Notes: generated by a model not told the origin, from the letters alone. A DNA stretch of 64,000 nt from Beaufortia kweichowensis (GCA_019155185.1 CM032794.1:17106946-17170945); one strand, 5' to 3'. Shown: positions 24,562 through 49,739, numbered from the stretch's first letter. Made by a program: numbers and translations.

Positions 24562-27341
24562 TCACAGATCAAGTTTTAGGTTTATAACATGCACTCCTGC
24601 TTCCTCTTGCATGTTGTCAGTAACATCTCCATAATGTTCTAGACCTTCAATTGTTGTCTCTTCCTGTTCAGTGCATTTCACTCGCACTGAGCTCAGAGGA
24701 ATTTTCAGAGTTTCATCACACTCATCCATATACAGACATTTTTCTTGTCCAAAAATCGGATGTGCTGTCTGGAGAAGTTCAAAACAATGAGTTCCATCTG
24801 TTTTCAAGCCTCCGGACTCCACAGTCAAGCCTCCTGAAGATTCCTCAGTGTAGCCTGGATCATGCAGGATGGGGCTTCTGTAATACCCCTTGCCCAGACT
24901 CGGAGAGCTGTGGTAGTAAGACTGGTTGTCCATGTGTGTAAAGACAAAGAGAGACACAACTGAGATTCTGTCACTCTCAGAGTGATCTGATGCAGTCTTG
25001 CTGAAGTCAATAAATGTGGCGTTCTGAATTTCCTGGTCATAGAGTAACGCCTGAAACAATACAATAGAAACTATCTCTTGTGCTTTGAATGTAAAACATA
25101 CTTGAGTTGGTTATTAAATATCGAGTACTTCCTACCCCGTTTGTGACGGATCAATTGAAAAAAATAATTTAAAAGTGTTTCTACAGAAGAAGGTGGCAAG
25201 TTAAAAAATAAATACTGAACGACAAAATGCTTTGGACCTAACTGTTGGTGAAGTATCCATTATAATACAATATGAAGTCTGTTACCAAAGATTTGGGCAA
25301 AGGGGGTTCAGGAGATGCACAATGTCTCCAGAGCAGGAAAACCGCTAGGCCAAGAGTGATGAGAACAGCACACACAACCACACCGATGAGGCTTTCTAGA
25401 CAACATGAACACCATTAGTTCAACTAAAGCACCACAAAATACATATATGCCAAACAAAGTATGTGACATTTTCACTGTAACACCACAAAGTTGAAATACT
25501 CAACTTGACAGCATACCGATCTTTGCTGGTATGTAAATACAATGTGGACGGCTGGTGGGCGAAGCTGCTCTGACCAGTGGACCTTCAGATGTGAAGTTGG
25601 CCACAGCACAGTACTCTTCCCCCGAAATTAAAAACCCAAATTCTTCTGTGAAAGCCTTTTTATCCTCTACTTTAGCAGAGCGTATCTTCAAGAATCAAAA
25701 TGAAAATGGCATCTGAAAATTTTTAGATCTGAACGGCAAATTTGAACTGAAGGAAACATAGGGTTGAGGGGAAAAGAGTTGTGTACCTGAATGTCTGAGG
25801 GTTTATGTTTGTTGTATAGCAGAACTATAGCTGAGAGGCTTGTAAAGATGGATATGGGGCAGGGGCAAAGTGTCTCCACCGCCTTTTCCTCATCTTCATC
25901 CTCCTCATCAAACCTGCAACTCATGGATGGAGCACAAGGAAAATTTACTGTCACCCAGAGGCTTCCATTCTCCAAGGAAATGTTGATGGACGGAGGACTG
26001 AATGTGGCAAATTCTAGCAGGAGATGAAGAGAGAATATTAAAGGTGCAAAACAACTTTTTTTATTGGTCAATATTGCTTTTTTCATTTGAACAAAAACAG
26101 TTTTAGCTATAGATACTTCTAGGATATTTTTTATATATTTATTATGGTCATATTTTTCCAGTCAATCTATTTAGGAATATGTAGGTTTTTGTGGCACTTT
26201 TTAAAAGCTTTACTTTGATTCAATATTCAACATTAAAACTGACCGTCATTTATTGGGTCACAGAGTGTTTCATTCCAGTCCTGATGTTCTGAGCTCAGTC
26301 TAATGTAGTTGTAAATGTTTAAGTTTGTAAAGACATTTGACACGTCACAACTATGTCTGGCGATCTGGACGCAACCTGAAACATTTTTCCAGGATGAACT
26401 GTGAAACACAAACACAGAATTTCAAAAAAACATTATTGCAGGGAAATTCTAATAGTGATCATTTGGGCATTTGTCTTAAAATTATGTAAAAGACGAGAGT
26501 TTAACATCCCACTTTCATTTTCTTAAAAACGTGACTCCTCCACATATGCATGAATACAAAAAGGAAACAAGAGAAGGGCAAACAGTGTCAAGTCTTTTTT
26601 TGATTTTCGGAGGAAACCTACATGTGTGACGCATAGACAATAGCGCATCTGATCTGAGGCAGCAGGCCTGGATTGCGTTTCTGTGTGGTTTTTAACTACA
26701 CCACATGAAGTTTCACCTGTCACCCCACCATCTTGCTGCTCTCTGCTTCTCATTCGCTTCTTTCCCCATAACAAATGAGATCTTACACATCATTCATAGT
26801 TATTCCATGTGCTTAACTGCTTCTATAACCTTTGTTTAATGTAACTAATGTGCCTGTTGTTTATAAAACTTTATATAGTCTACCATACATACACACCATA
26901 CAGTACATATATTATATACACATTATATATAAGCCTTTGTAGATTCTTATGTAAATGACACTCACCCGTGTGCTTTGCTCTGGACAGTGTAAGTTGTGTT
27001 AGAGATGGCATCAGGACATTTCCAGTCGAGATGACATCCAAAATCTAGTGTTCTTACACTCACATCACAGACAGACAGCACAGACTCTATAGGAAACAGA
27101 TTTACATTTACCGTAAGCATTTCTCAGATGCTTTTATTCTAAGCGACTTGCATTGCATTCAAGCTATACATTTTTATCAGTATGTATCTTCTCTATATAC
27201 ACAGGTGCAACATGTGCTTATGACCTGAAAACACACAGAATACAAAAAAGTAACAAGCCGTAAGCTGTCGCAGAGAAAAATGTACTCACCTACATGAAGC
27301 ATCAAGAGAAAACAGCACAAGCTTAGGAGAGCAACAGGCAT
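24562..27341 (-). CDS. ifngr1l: Class II cytokine receptor, interferon-gamma receptor 1-like (440 aa)
   Basis: Seven minus-strand exons: 27290-27341 (signal peptide MPVALLSLCCFLLML), 26966-27086, 26244-26398, 25787-26013, 25517-25685, 25286-25395, 24562-25050 (TGA). This seven-exon plan is that of class II cytokine receptors: two exons for each fibronectin-like domain, one for the membrane segment, one for the tail. The membrane helix is IGVVVCAVLITLGLAVFLLW, followed by EPPLPKSL. LPKS is the JAK1-binding motif of IFNGR1. Domain 2 also carries an acidic stretch (DEEDEDEEKAVE) at the place where human IFNGR1 has an acidic loop. The 180-residue tail has tyrosines in QSYYHSS, GYYRSP, PGYTEESS, CLYMDE and EHYGDV, but I do not find YDKPH. 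It presumably binds IFN-gamma or IFN-gamma-rel with an IFNGR2-type partner. It could be another CRFB; the class is secure, the exact member less so. Confidence 0.78.
27104..27190. repeat. SINE-like repeat fragment, copy 1
   Basis: Contains GCATTTCTCAGATGCTTTTATTCTAAGCGACTTGCA-type sequence, a conserved fish retroelement core also found at 55213-55300 (GCATTTAGCAGACGCTTTAATC). It lies in the first intron of the receptor gene. Assigned by recognition of the core and the internal match. Confidence 0.55.
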
Positions 27342-27826
27342 CTCACAACTGACCGTTTTGATGAATACAGCCTAGTATTGTCATAAATGCCATAAAATGT
27401 GAAAAGCTGGTTGGTATAACCACTACATGCACATAGAGATAGACTTTAAACAGAAGAATGGAGAGGATGCATTATCTGGTACTATCAGCAGGTGAACAGG
27501 AAAGAAGTGAGAGCAGTACAGATGTCACAGCTGAACACAGGGAGATAACACCACCTGTTTTACAGACACGAGCAGGAAAGATGGGCTGAGAAAGAGATCT
27601 ACACCCTCTGGTGGAGACTGGAACATTAACAACAAAAGAAATTGTCTTAGTTTTAATGTCATTTTTTAATATCATTAATAAAATAATACATCGCACCAAA
27701 TATTTTCATAGATTCTTTTCAAATAACTGTAAAAATAACATAATAATATTGACATAAACGTGTTTTGTTATTACATTAAAGGCATAAAACCTATAGGAAC
27801 GTTCAAGTTTACAGGACTAGGTAATT

Positions 27827-27832
27827 TTTATT
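27827..27832 (-). promoter_or_regulatory. Poly(A) signal AATAAA of tesk1
   Basis: Minus-strand AATAAA about 120 bp past the tesk1 TAA stop. The receptor start codon is only about 490 bp further downstream, so the two genes are closely spaced in tandem on the minus strand. Confidence 0.55.
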
Positions 27833-27950
27833 AGATTCACCTAGTCTAATCAATCATATGTAGCAGTTTTTCTGACATTTTTCAGCTGAAACCCACACTT
27901 TAAATGTGGTGCTTTACTTCTGCATCATGCAACTTTCATTCGCATCAGCC

Positions 27951-41094
<13,144 letters not shown>

Positions 41095-41980
41095 AACGAT
41101 GCTGCCGGATGACATTAACTCGCGCACTGTAAATTCCAGCGTTACATGTCTCTGACACTCACGCAACACTGACTTGCAGTTTCAAGGTCCATGTAATTGT
41201 TTGACAGGAAAAAGGCGATCCGCCTTTCGATTAAGTTAAGAAATGTTACACGCAATCCGCGTGGGTTTGTTAAACTCCGTCATGTGCTGAACGCGGTTGT
41301 GCGTCAGACGGCCCTCGAGGGGCAAACACCTTCTCCCAAAATCCGTGAGCGATGTTGCACCGCGTCGCTTCCTACATACTGATGTCTGGCCTTATTTTCG
41401 GTAACGGGTCACATTTCTGTTCAAAATAAGGGATAAAAGCATTGTAAATGAAACTTATATTAAAATCGCGTGTAAATCATCTGTGTTAGGGTTGTGTTCA
41501 TTTACTTTAGCAAAAAACATGTTGTAAAGTTCGACTCGTATCTAAATGATAGTATAAAACGGAGCGCAGCGGCATCTTCCGCTACAGTCCGATTGCAGAT
41601 AATAAATTATACATAGAGGTTATCAGAGCTGTTGCCAGGTTTGTAAAACTCCACATTCGTTTGTATAGTTGTAAATAAGCTATTATTTCGTTTCTAAAGC
41701 AGCTTTGTAAAAATTCATGTCATAAATTCGCGACAATTTCGATCAGTCCGTTTTGGTCAGCTTACCTACGCTGCGTTGCTCTACAGGTATCAACTTATTA
41801 AGTCTTTAACACCTTCCAGTTGTTGGCCCGCTGTAAATATCCTGAATCCTCTAATAGTGTGCTCGGTTCTCCTCGTGTTTTATTTTAAAAGCGAGTAAAC
41901 GGGGAGCCCCGGTTTCTGTGTGTATTATTCGCAGGAAATGTACGCAGAGTGAGTTTGAATTCTTATTGGAAGCGACTCAC

Positions 41981-42050
41981 CTGGGCGGGTCCACGAGCAG
42001 CAGCGGCAGGAGATCACCTGCAGGGGCGCGCGCTCAATCAAGCTACACCG
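41981..42050 (-). other. Probable 5' non-coding exon of tesk1 and GC-rich promoter side
   Basis: On the minus strand CCGCCCAG is followed by a perfect donor GTGAGT at 41975-41980, and a matching acceptor TTTACAG lies before 41126. This predicts a leader exon ending at 41981 joined to an exon starting at 41126, with the first ATG at 41115. The leader is GC-rich and ATG-free. Its 5' border is not determinable. Confidence 0.55.
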
Positions 42051-42067
42051 CCGCTTTGACAGAAGCG

Positions 42068-42655
42068 AACCATTTGTTGTGCAGAGTTTGAAGCCGGGAT
42101 AATTTTAGCGTAACGTTTCATCTCAGCATTCAAGAAGAGTATATTTCTGCAATGTATATATATATATATTTCTAAAGTATATTTTCAATACATTCTTTAT
42201 TATTTGGATTTTGGGCTCGTAAATACAGTACTGCCCTACAGTGATGTAAGAAACTTTACATAAGGTTAACGCCATGCTATCAAATATATAATGTATGAAT
42301 TATTAAGAAAGGCTGTCACTGATGCGTTATTTATGAACTTAAACTGTTTTTGTACTGCCGACAGTATTGAACACCATTCATTATTGTGTTTATTAAGTGC
42401 GTGACACATATGTGCTGGAAAGAAATACAATGCCAAACATGAACGGTAATTTACACCGATGCAGTAATTATTAATGAATTCATAGGTAATTTAGGTAATG
42501 TAACCTTTTGGACTTTTCAATGTCTTTTAATTGTAATTGGTGCAGGAATAGAACATCACGGTAAATAAAGCACGCATCTGACGAACTGAAGAAATGAATC
42601 ATGCTCGAGTGCACTGAGCTTATTGTATTGCTTCTGTTGCCGTTAATGGCTGTAT
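42068..42655. repeat. Tandem duplication, copy 1 (period 588 bp)
   Basis: Starts AACCATTTGTTGTGCAG and is repeated from 42656. Matching sequence runs to 42643. It contains a short (TA) tract and lies just upstream of the tesk1 leader exon. Confidence 0.95.
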
Positions 42656-43149
42656 AACCATTTGTTGTGCAGAGTTTGAAGCCGGGATAATTTTAGCGTA
42701 ACGTTTCATCTCAGCATTCAAGAAGAGTATATTTCTGCAATGTATATATATATATATTTCTAAAGTATATTTTCAATACATTCTTTATTATTTGGATTTT
42801 GGGCTCGTAAATACAGTACTGCCCTACAGTGATGTAAGAAACTTTACATAAGGTTAACGCCATGCTATCAAATATATAATGTATGAATTATTAAGAAAGG
42901 CTGTCACTGATGCGTTATTTATGAACTTAAACTGTTTTTGTACTGCCGACAGTATTGAACACCATTCATTATTGTGTTTATTAAGTGCGTGACACATAGT
43001 GTAATGTAACCTTTTGGACTTTTCAATGTCTTTTAATTGTAATTGGTGCAGGAATAGAACATCACGGTAAATAAAGCACGCATCTGACGAACTGAAGAAA
43101 TGAATCATGCTCGAGTGCACTGAGCTTATTGTATTGCTTCTGTTGCCGT
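42656..43149. repeat. Tandem duplication, copy 2 (about 82-bp internal deletion)
   Basis: Near-identical to copy 1 over its length, apart from a deletion between ACACATA and AATGTAACCTTTTGG. The rest appears to match base for base by eye. Near-identity in AT-rich non-coding DNA means a very recent event or an assembly artefact. Confidence 0.93.
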
Positions 43150-44127
43150 AAAATTATAGTTGCATAAAAAAGTCGAATAAAAAAACTCCATAAATAACAC
43201 AGATTTTCTGACTAGAACCTGCGATAGTATGATGTATTAGAAATTTTGTTTTATCTATATAAGTTGGTTTAGCTAAAAAAAAATACACTAACACATAAGC
43301 AAATCTTACTGAGGCAAGGCCCATGAGGCTTTTTAAATAAAAACAATACAGGATCAACAAAGTATTATAACTGTAGTCAGTGCATGCTTTTTTATATATA
43401 AATAAAAGCCAAATAATTTTTGGCTTTCAAATAATTTTCTATATATATATAAAAAAACATATATACAACGATGTAGTTTACCAGGTTCAGTGATTTCTCT
43501 ATTTGGTAGCATGTTCCTCGTATTTTGATGGTTTACTCCAAAATAAAAGGCGAACATTAAAAGCAAATATTGTACAAATATGCTCCCTGGACATTATTTT
43601 GGGCCACTACTGCATTAACTTTACCAAATGCCAGTATTACCATGTTACCATACTGCCATCTAGTGGAACAATACAACCAGAACTTAATAAAGTCTGGTGT
43701 ATAAACGAGCTTCAACATATTTACATAAGATTAATGACAAACATTTATGTGTGACACTGTATATACCTAAGCATTCAAAACTGAAATAACATGAGCAAAG
43801 GGATCACAGAGATGGAGGGGATTCTATTATGTTATTATAACTGTCATTTAAATTTGTAAAATTAAAGTTAAATGTTTAATTAAATTAAATTTAAGTTTCA
43901 AGTTTTGTTACAGGCATACCAATCACACTACACTCAAGTCACCTGGTTATCTCATCAACTTTTCTTATTGGGTTATACAAATATTTTTTAAGTCTCAATA
44001 TTAATTTATTCCCCCCGCCTCCAGATAATTACCCATCATACCCCTTTCAAACACTCCATCAAAAACTTAGAACAAAGAGAACAAGTTAGAAACTTGCTGT
44101 TTCTAATTCAATTCTCATGCATTATAA
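43150..44127. other. Intergenic DNA
   Basis: AT-rich sequence with a short (TA) stretch near 43440. No exon, RNA gene or terminal inverted repeat was recognised. Confidence 0.4.
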
Positions 44128-44349
44128 ACTGTAAAAATTTAAAGATCCTGGAGGAACCATTTGGGGTTCTTGGGGAACCAATCAGTAGGACCTCAAGACT
44201 TTTGTCTTTTACAAATGGTGGATCTCTGAGGAACCATTAACAGTTTTGGCAGTTCTTGCAAAAACTTATGAGATTCTTTAAGCACTTTAAATTGAGTTCT
44301 TACGTTCCTCAGGGAACCTCCAACTCCAGGATCTTTGAATTTTCACAGT
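44128..44349. mobile_element. Small MITE (about 222 bp)
   Basis: The left end ACTGTAAAAATTTAAAGATC is complementary to the right end GATCTTTGAATTTTCACAGT. Inside, GGAGGAACC and GGAACCTCC mirror each other. It is non-coding. A related-looking element with GGTTCTT/AAGAACC content is at 63378-63630. Confidence 0.7.
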
Positions 44350-45539
44350 GCATGTTAAATATCCAAAAAGTTACCATTCTGCTTTTTAAAATAACCCTAA
44401 CCCAAAATAAAATCTCCATAAAATAAATCCCTATATTTCCAGGATATGTATCAATGTATCAAAACTCTATTCTCTTTATGTCCCACTTTTTTCTATCAGA
44501 TAGAATGAGATTTTAATATGAGGAGTCATGATATAGGAGCCAAAGGCACATCCACTGAGAATGAGTCATAATGCCATAACCGTATGGTTGATGCGAAGTT
44601 GAAAATAGGTATGCATTATCCTTGGTTGATGTCCTAACATATTCCTAATATCACACCGAAACAAAAAAAAACAGCCAATAAAATTTTAGCAGCTAATAAC
44701 GTCCAATGTGAATAGCGTATTAGAAAAGTATCAGTCATGTGAAGTTGGAGACAGACTAGACATGTTTACGTTATGTTTACGTTACATGTTTAAGTTAGAA
44801 CAATTTCCTGTTTTATGCCATCAATAACATTTATACCATGGTCTGTCTGAATACTCGATTCTGATTGGCTGGAAGGTATGCATTAAAACCGTAGAATGCA
44901 CAGGTAGTTCCAGTCAGTTTAATCACCGTTCTAAATTAATGCACAATTGTAGTAAGTGTAATCATATCACACACACGAACAGATCAGAGATCACGCTACC
45001 TGTGCCCAGAGAAACAGCACCGAACTGTTGTCAACGTTTTCCACGACCTTCATTCATAAATAACTTTATTTCACTCGTCAAAGCACGACATTATATTTTT
45101 ATCTTCAACAAGGGGATAACATTACAGTTTTTGACCCGTGGGAACCTCGCAGCTTCACTAAGAGAGAGACGCACACAGAGTACCTGTATAATTCACACAC
45201 GCATCTCTCTCTCTCAAAGGTCTTTTGATTATACTGACCAAATATCTTCTCTAGGAGGAGTTTGTTAAAGTATGATACTTTGGAAATGGCCAAAACTGCA
45301 CAAAAATTGCAAAGGAAATTGAAAATATCTGTTTAGGGCTTTGGTCCAAGAGACTTTTTTGTAGGTCTTGTGATGATACACGAGCATACCAAATAACATA
45401 CATGTACGTAAAACACTGTATGAGGGTCACTTCATTGAACTTCTGATCATTTGACCACTGATATTTGAAGTCTGATATTTATATCTGATTTTGACACCTA
45501 TACCAGAAGTAAATTCTTACCACTCTTAAGGAGTCTAAA

Positions 45540-45960
45540 GTATAATAATAATTTGGTTGCTAGGGAGTGGCTTAGCATATGCCAATGATTATACTCCAGG
45601 CACAGGTGAAATAAGCACACCCGCAGCACTCTAGGACTCTAGGACACTGTGCTGCAAAGATATCTGACTGATCCTTTTATAATGGCAGTCAATGGGATCG
45701 GTTGCTAGGGTGCTCTAAATGGTTGCTAGGGTGTGGCTCACCCCCATGTCTCTATGACACTCTAATGCAAAGATAATCCATCTGGGCTGTTTTATAATGG
45801 CAGTCTATGGGCCATTAAAAGTCTTTGGAAAAGTTCGGGTGGCTCTTACGCCCAGGGGTACAACTTACACCCCATTGTAAGGTATGTTCTTACAGAGTCT
45901 GTCAGCCTAATCAAATATGGTAACCCACATGTTTCTATGAAATTCTCACTCAGAGCTATG
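45540..45960. repeat. Interspersed repeat with GTTGCTAGGG motifs
   Basis: GGTTGCTAGGG(A/T)G occurs at about 45556, 45700 and 45720, alternating with TTTTATAATGGCAGTC at 45678 and 45791. The internal near-repeats show a partly duplicated dispersed element of a type common in cyprinid DNA. No coding frame. Confidence 0.55.
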
Positions 45961-47030
45961 ATGGGATGTTTCAGGGGGTTTTCTAGTGGTTAGCCCTGTT
46001 GATACATGTTCAGTAGGTTGGTTTAAGGCCAGCTTAACCCTTCTCAAATGAACCCGGAGAAACTTTTTCTGACCCACATTAAGTTTTTTATTAAAACCAT
46101 GAGAATATTATCTCACAGATACATTCTTAGCGATCACACAAATTTATCATGAACAAGTTGCTATAGAAGACTACAAACACAAACCCCAAACCACAAGAAG
46201 CCCAGTGGTCTAGTGGATAGCCCGGTCAAAGCATGTTCAGTAGGTTGTTGGTTTGAGCCAAGCCCAACCCTTCTGAAATGAACCCAGAGAAACTTTATCT
46301 GATCCACATTATGTTTTTTTATGAAAACCATGAGAAAATGATCTCACAGTTAGATTCTTAATGAGCGAACAAATTTATCATGAACAGGTAGATATAGAAG
46401 ACTACAAACACAAAACACAAAATCGCTGGAAGCCCAGTTGTCTAGTGGATAGCTCTGTCATAGCACGAACAGTAGGTTGTTGGTTTGAGTCCTACCAAAC
46501 CGTTTTCAAATCAACCCAGAGGAACTTTATCTGACCCACATTATGTTTTTCGTGGGTCAAAAGATGGGGAACACTATCTGACAGGAACATTCCCAGGTGT
46601 CAGGATGCATTCCCCCTAGCTATGACTGACGAAGATAATTATAGAACACTACAAACACAAAGCCCAAAACCACACAAAGCTCTGTGGTCTAGTCGTTAGT
46701 GCTGTTATGGCTTGTTTAGTAGGTTGTTGGTTGAAGCGCTTCTCAAATGAACCCAGAGGAACTTTATCTGACCCATATTATGTTTTTTTATTAAAACCAT
46801 AAGAAAATGATCTCACAGTTACATTCTTAGCGATCACACAAATTTATCATGAACAGGTAGCTATAGAAGACTACAAACACAAAATCACAAGAAGCCCAGA
46901 GGGCTAGTGGATAGCCCTGTCAAAGCATGTTCAGTAGGTTGTTGGTTTGAGCCAAGCCCAGCCCTTCTCAATTGAACCCCGAGGAACTTTATTTGACCCA
47001 CATTATGTCTTTTTTTATTAAAACCATCAG
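45960..47030 (+). repeat. Tandem array of tRNA-like units (five copies)
   Basis: Units of about 215-250 bp are anchored by TCTAGTGG-type blocks at about 45984, 46211, 46443, 46690 and 46905. Each unit has an A-box-like TGGTCTAGTGGATAG followed about 35 nt later by a B-box-like GTTGGTTTGAGCC/TCC. A non-tRNA body follows (GAACTTTATCTGACCCACATT, ATCTCACAGTTACATTCTTA, TATAGAAGACTACAAACAC). The order of boxes is that of an internal RNA polymerase III promoter, so the unit looks like a tRNA-derived SINE that became tandem. No unit folds clearly as an intact tRNA. Confidence 0.65.
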
Positions 47031-47087
47031 TTGATTTGGCATGAACAGGCTAAAAAACTTACAACCTACTCATTGTGTGGTCAAGCA

Positions 47088-48761
47088 GACCTAAACGTCT
47101 CCCTCACATCAGAACTTTCTGCAGTACAGCTGGCTCAGAAGATACGCAGGTTTGTTTGTTTTTTGGGTTTAATTTGCACCAGCTGGCTCGAGGTCTTTAA
47201 TAATAAACTTTAGAAATGATGAATATTTTGTTCAAGATAAAACAATAATTTTTTTTAAACAATATTTGAAACGTAAAAAACTAATTTAATTATTTAATAT
47301 ATAAAAATTATTTTGAAAAACGTTGGTAAACAAACAACATTGATCCACATTGTATGAACACAAAACCACTGAACACATTTCTCAAAATATCTTGTGTTCT
47401 ACATAAGAAAAAAGAATCATAGGTGATATTAAGAACTATATACATAATTTAAACAACATGGTGATAAATTACTTTTGGGTGAACCAAAAATCCTAAACCT
47501 TAAATAATAATAAATAAATAATGTAATGAACCTAACACAACTTTTAACCAGATAAAAAAACGCAAATGCATTTGGACTACATGCTTGCGGGTAGTAATGC
47601 AGTTGTGCTTAATTCCTCTGTTGTTTACTCTCAGAGACATAAAATTGGAACTAAACTAAAGACTTATCTCTTTAGCCATGCATTCACCTAATTACAGATC
47701 CTAACTCTCTAAGGCCGCAATAGTTAGCTCAACCGGAACCGGGCACTGCATAAATATTACATATTGCATAAGATATCATTTGCATACATAACATACGAAC
47801 GGCCGCTACGCTAATGTTAGTCTGTTTTGTCTCCTTTTCTCTTTCTCCTCCTCTCTCCTTTTCTCTCTCTCTCTATCCCCCTCTACATTTTCCGAGGGAT
47901 CCCGAGGAATGAGCTCCAGCTGGCACAACACTGCTCACAACAGTCCTGCCCCACCTGATGCCCATCCTGGTGATGCTAAACGGACGACTGCCCAAGACGA
48001 CCACCTTATTCATAATTCATTTTTATTCACTCTCTTAAATAAGTAAATGTCTGTGCCTTGTAACTGCATAGTGAGTTATAGATGCGTTCAATGGCAATTT
48101 GTGTCCTTTATTACGGATTGCAACTATAACACGTCAGGGTATATAACAGGGGTTTTTTTTCTCTCTTAAAGAGTTTTTTTGAATCCCTGACCACTGACTG
48201 TTATCTTTCAATGCATGTAAAGCTGCTTTGGTACAATGACCTTTGTGAGAAAGCGCTATACAAATAAAATTGAATTGAATTGAATATAAAACGTATACTA
48301 GATGTTGCTGGATCAGTGTTATGTGTTGTCTCTCACCCACTCTCAGGTATGCTCAACGCTGCCGGGTTGATTTCCAGGGCTAAGGTCATTTTAAATGTGT
48401 ATGCTCCTGTTGTGGCCTTGTTGAAGAAAGCTGGAGCAATTTCTATAGATGTCGCTAACACAAGTGGAATCACCAACAGCTTTGGGTTTAAACTGATGGG
48501 TTAAGGAGACCTCACTGTTGTGTATGTTTCCTTCGTGGTTTCCACACTGTTGTGTATGTTATCTTTGTGGTTTCCACAGCTTTGGCTTTGTATGAGAGGA
48601 CTTACAGCAGGAAACGTCTCAGTTCATCCTGAAGCAGGAACTACAGAGACACATAGATGAGCTGCTGGGGACAGACAGAGTTTTGCTCTATCCCTCTCAT
48701 CATTTTCTCGCCCCCAAACACCATCACCCACTGTTCACTCCACAAAATGTAGCTTACACAG
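47088..48761 (+). pseudogene. Relic of fatty acid amide hydrolase 2 (faah2-like)
   Basis: Three separated fragments on one strand in FAAH2 order. About 47103-47150 reads LTSELSAVQLAQKIRR, the N-terminal helix after the membrane segment. 48347-48480 follows an AG acceptor and reads MLNAAGLISRAKVILN, then APVVALLKKAGAI. 48588-48761 reads ALYERTYSRK, then in another frame FILKQELQRHIDELLGTDRV, LLYPSHHFLAPKHHHPLFTP and QNVAYTG, ending at a GT. The frame shift near 48617 and the loss of the exons bearing the Lys-Ser-Ser amidase triad show that it is dead. A repeat (47600-48290) sits between fragments. FAAH2 normally hydrolyses fatty acid amides such as oleamide. Confidence 0.75.
47600..48290 (+). 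repeat. Dispersed repeat with TTGAA tail inside faah2 relic
   Basis: Contains TCCGAGGGATCCCGAGGAAT and CAGCTGGCACAACACTGCTC, and ends AAAGCGCTATACAAATAAAA followed by (TTGAA)n. This is the 3' end type of widespread fish retroelements. A reversed copy of the end is at 56990-57070. Confidence 0.65.
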
Positions 48762-49730
48762 GTAGCAATTTTTAAAAAATACATGGTATAGCAGAACTGA
48801 AAATAAAATGTGGGTTGTTCATCAGTGTGTATCTGAAATTGTTAGTGTTTGTCTTTTTAAAAAATACAAAATTTGGTCGTTTTTATTTAGTATGAGCTTT
48901 TGTGTCTTGCTTGAAAGATAATGTCAAATTAATTGCTGTTTGTGAGGTTTTAACCAACCACTCTGCAGATATCAGCCCAGATCTTTTCCCACTATTCATT
49001 TTAGTTTTTGCTTGGAATTTGTCGCTATGGATCTGACTATTATGATCATGAATAGGGTTCCAAGCAGAGTTTAGTCTAAAGAGGGGTAACTTTTACTAGT
49101 TGACATAAAGAGTGTTTTTACTGATCTGAGGGGAGAAAAACTGGGTTACAGTTTAATGAGTGATTCATGGTACAATAGTGCAGTGCAAGGTAAAACGTTT
49201 ATAGTATAATGCTTTTAATAGGCCATCCAGCCAAAAAAAACATTTAAAAAGAATATTTGAATAGATCTCAGAATATTTGTTTTCTATTCATAGGAATTAT
49301 GAACATGGGAAATGTTTTCCATAATATAACATAACAGTTATATTTTGTTTTAGAAATCACGAATTTTTACTTTAACTCTTTTTCAATTGTAGTAAGTGTT
49401 AAAATTTAATCTAAACAATGCTTTGAATAACTGAAAATCAATTGTCATTTGGATCTTTTCCTACTTGATTTTAACCCCCCAAAAAGACCACACTGTGGTA
49501 TAAAAGCGTCATTATAGTGTTTGTATCAATATGGTGAAACAACTTGTTTTATGTCGGTGTTCATATTTTATTTTAAAACGTAAAATACCACAAATCTCAT
49601 TGTCTCACTTCACGTCCGAGTTCAACTTTTGTCTAATCAGAATTTTTACAGCATCATATATATGCATTCATTGTCATTTTTACAGTAACTTGTTCGTCTT
49701 TGTTTTTTAGACTTTGGATACAGACCATAC
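48762..49730. other. Intergenic DNA
   Basis: AT-rich sequence downstream of the faah2 relic. No further FAAH2-like exon or other gene was recognised. Confidence 0.4.
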
Positions 49731-49739
49731 ATACATAAT

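Noticed and set aside
24651..24941. Plus-strand open frame of 96 codons
   Set aside because: Antisense of the receptor cytoplasmic-tail exon.
45960..47030. CRISPR-like repeat array or functional tRNA gene cluster
   Set aside because: Units are over 200 bp with no spacer pattern, in a vertebrate genome. Box motifs are tRNA-like, but the units do not form intact cloverleaf genes.
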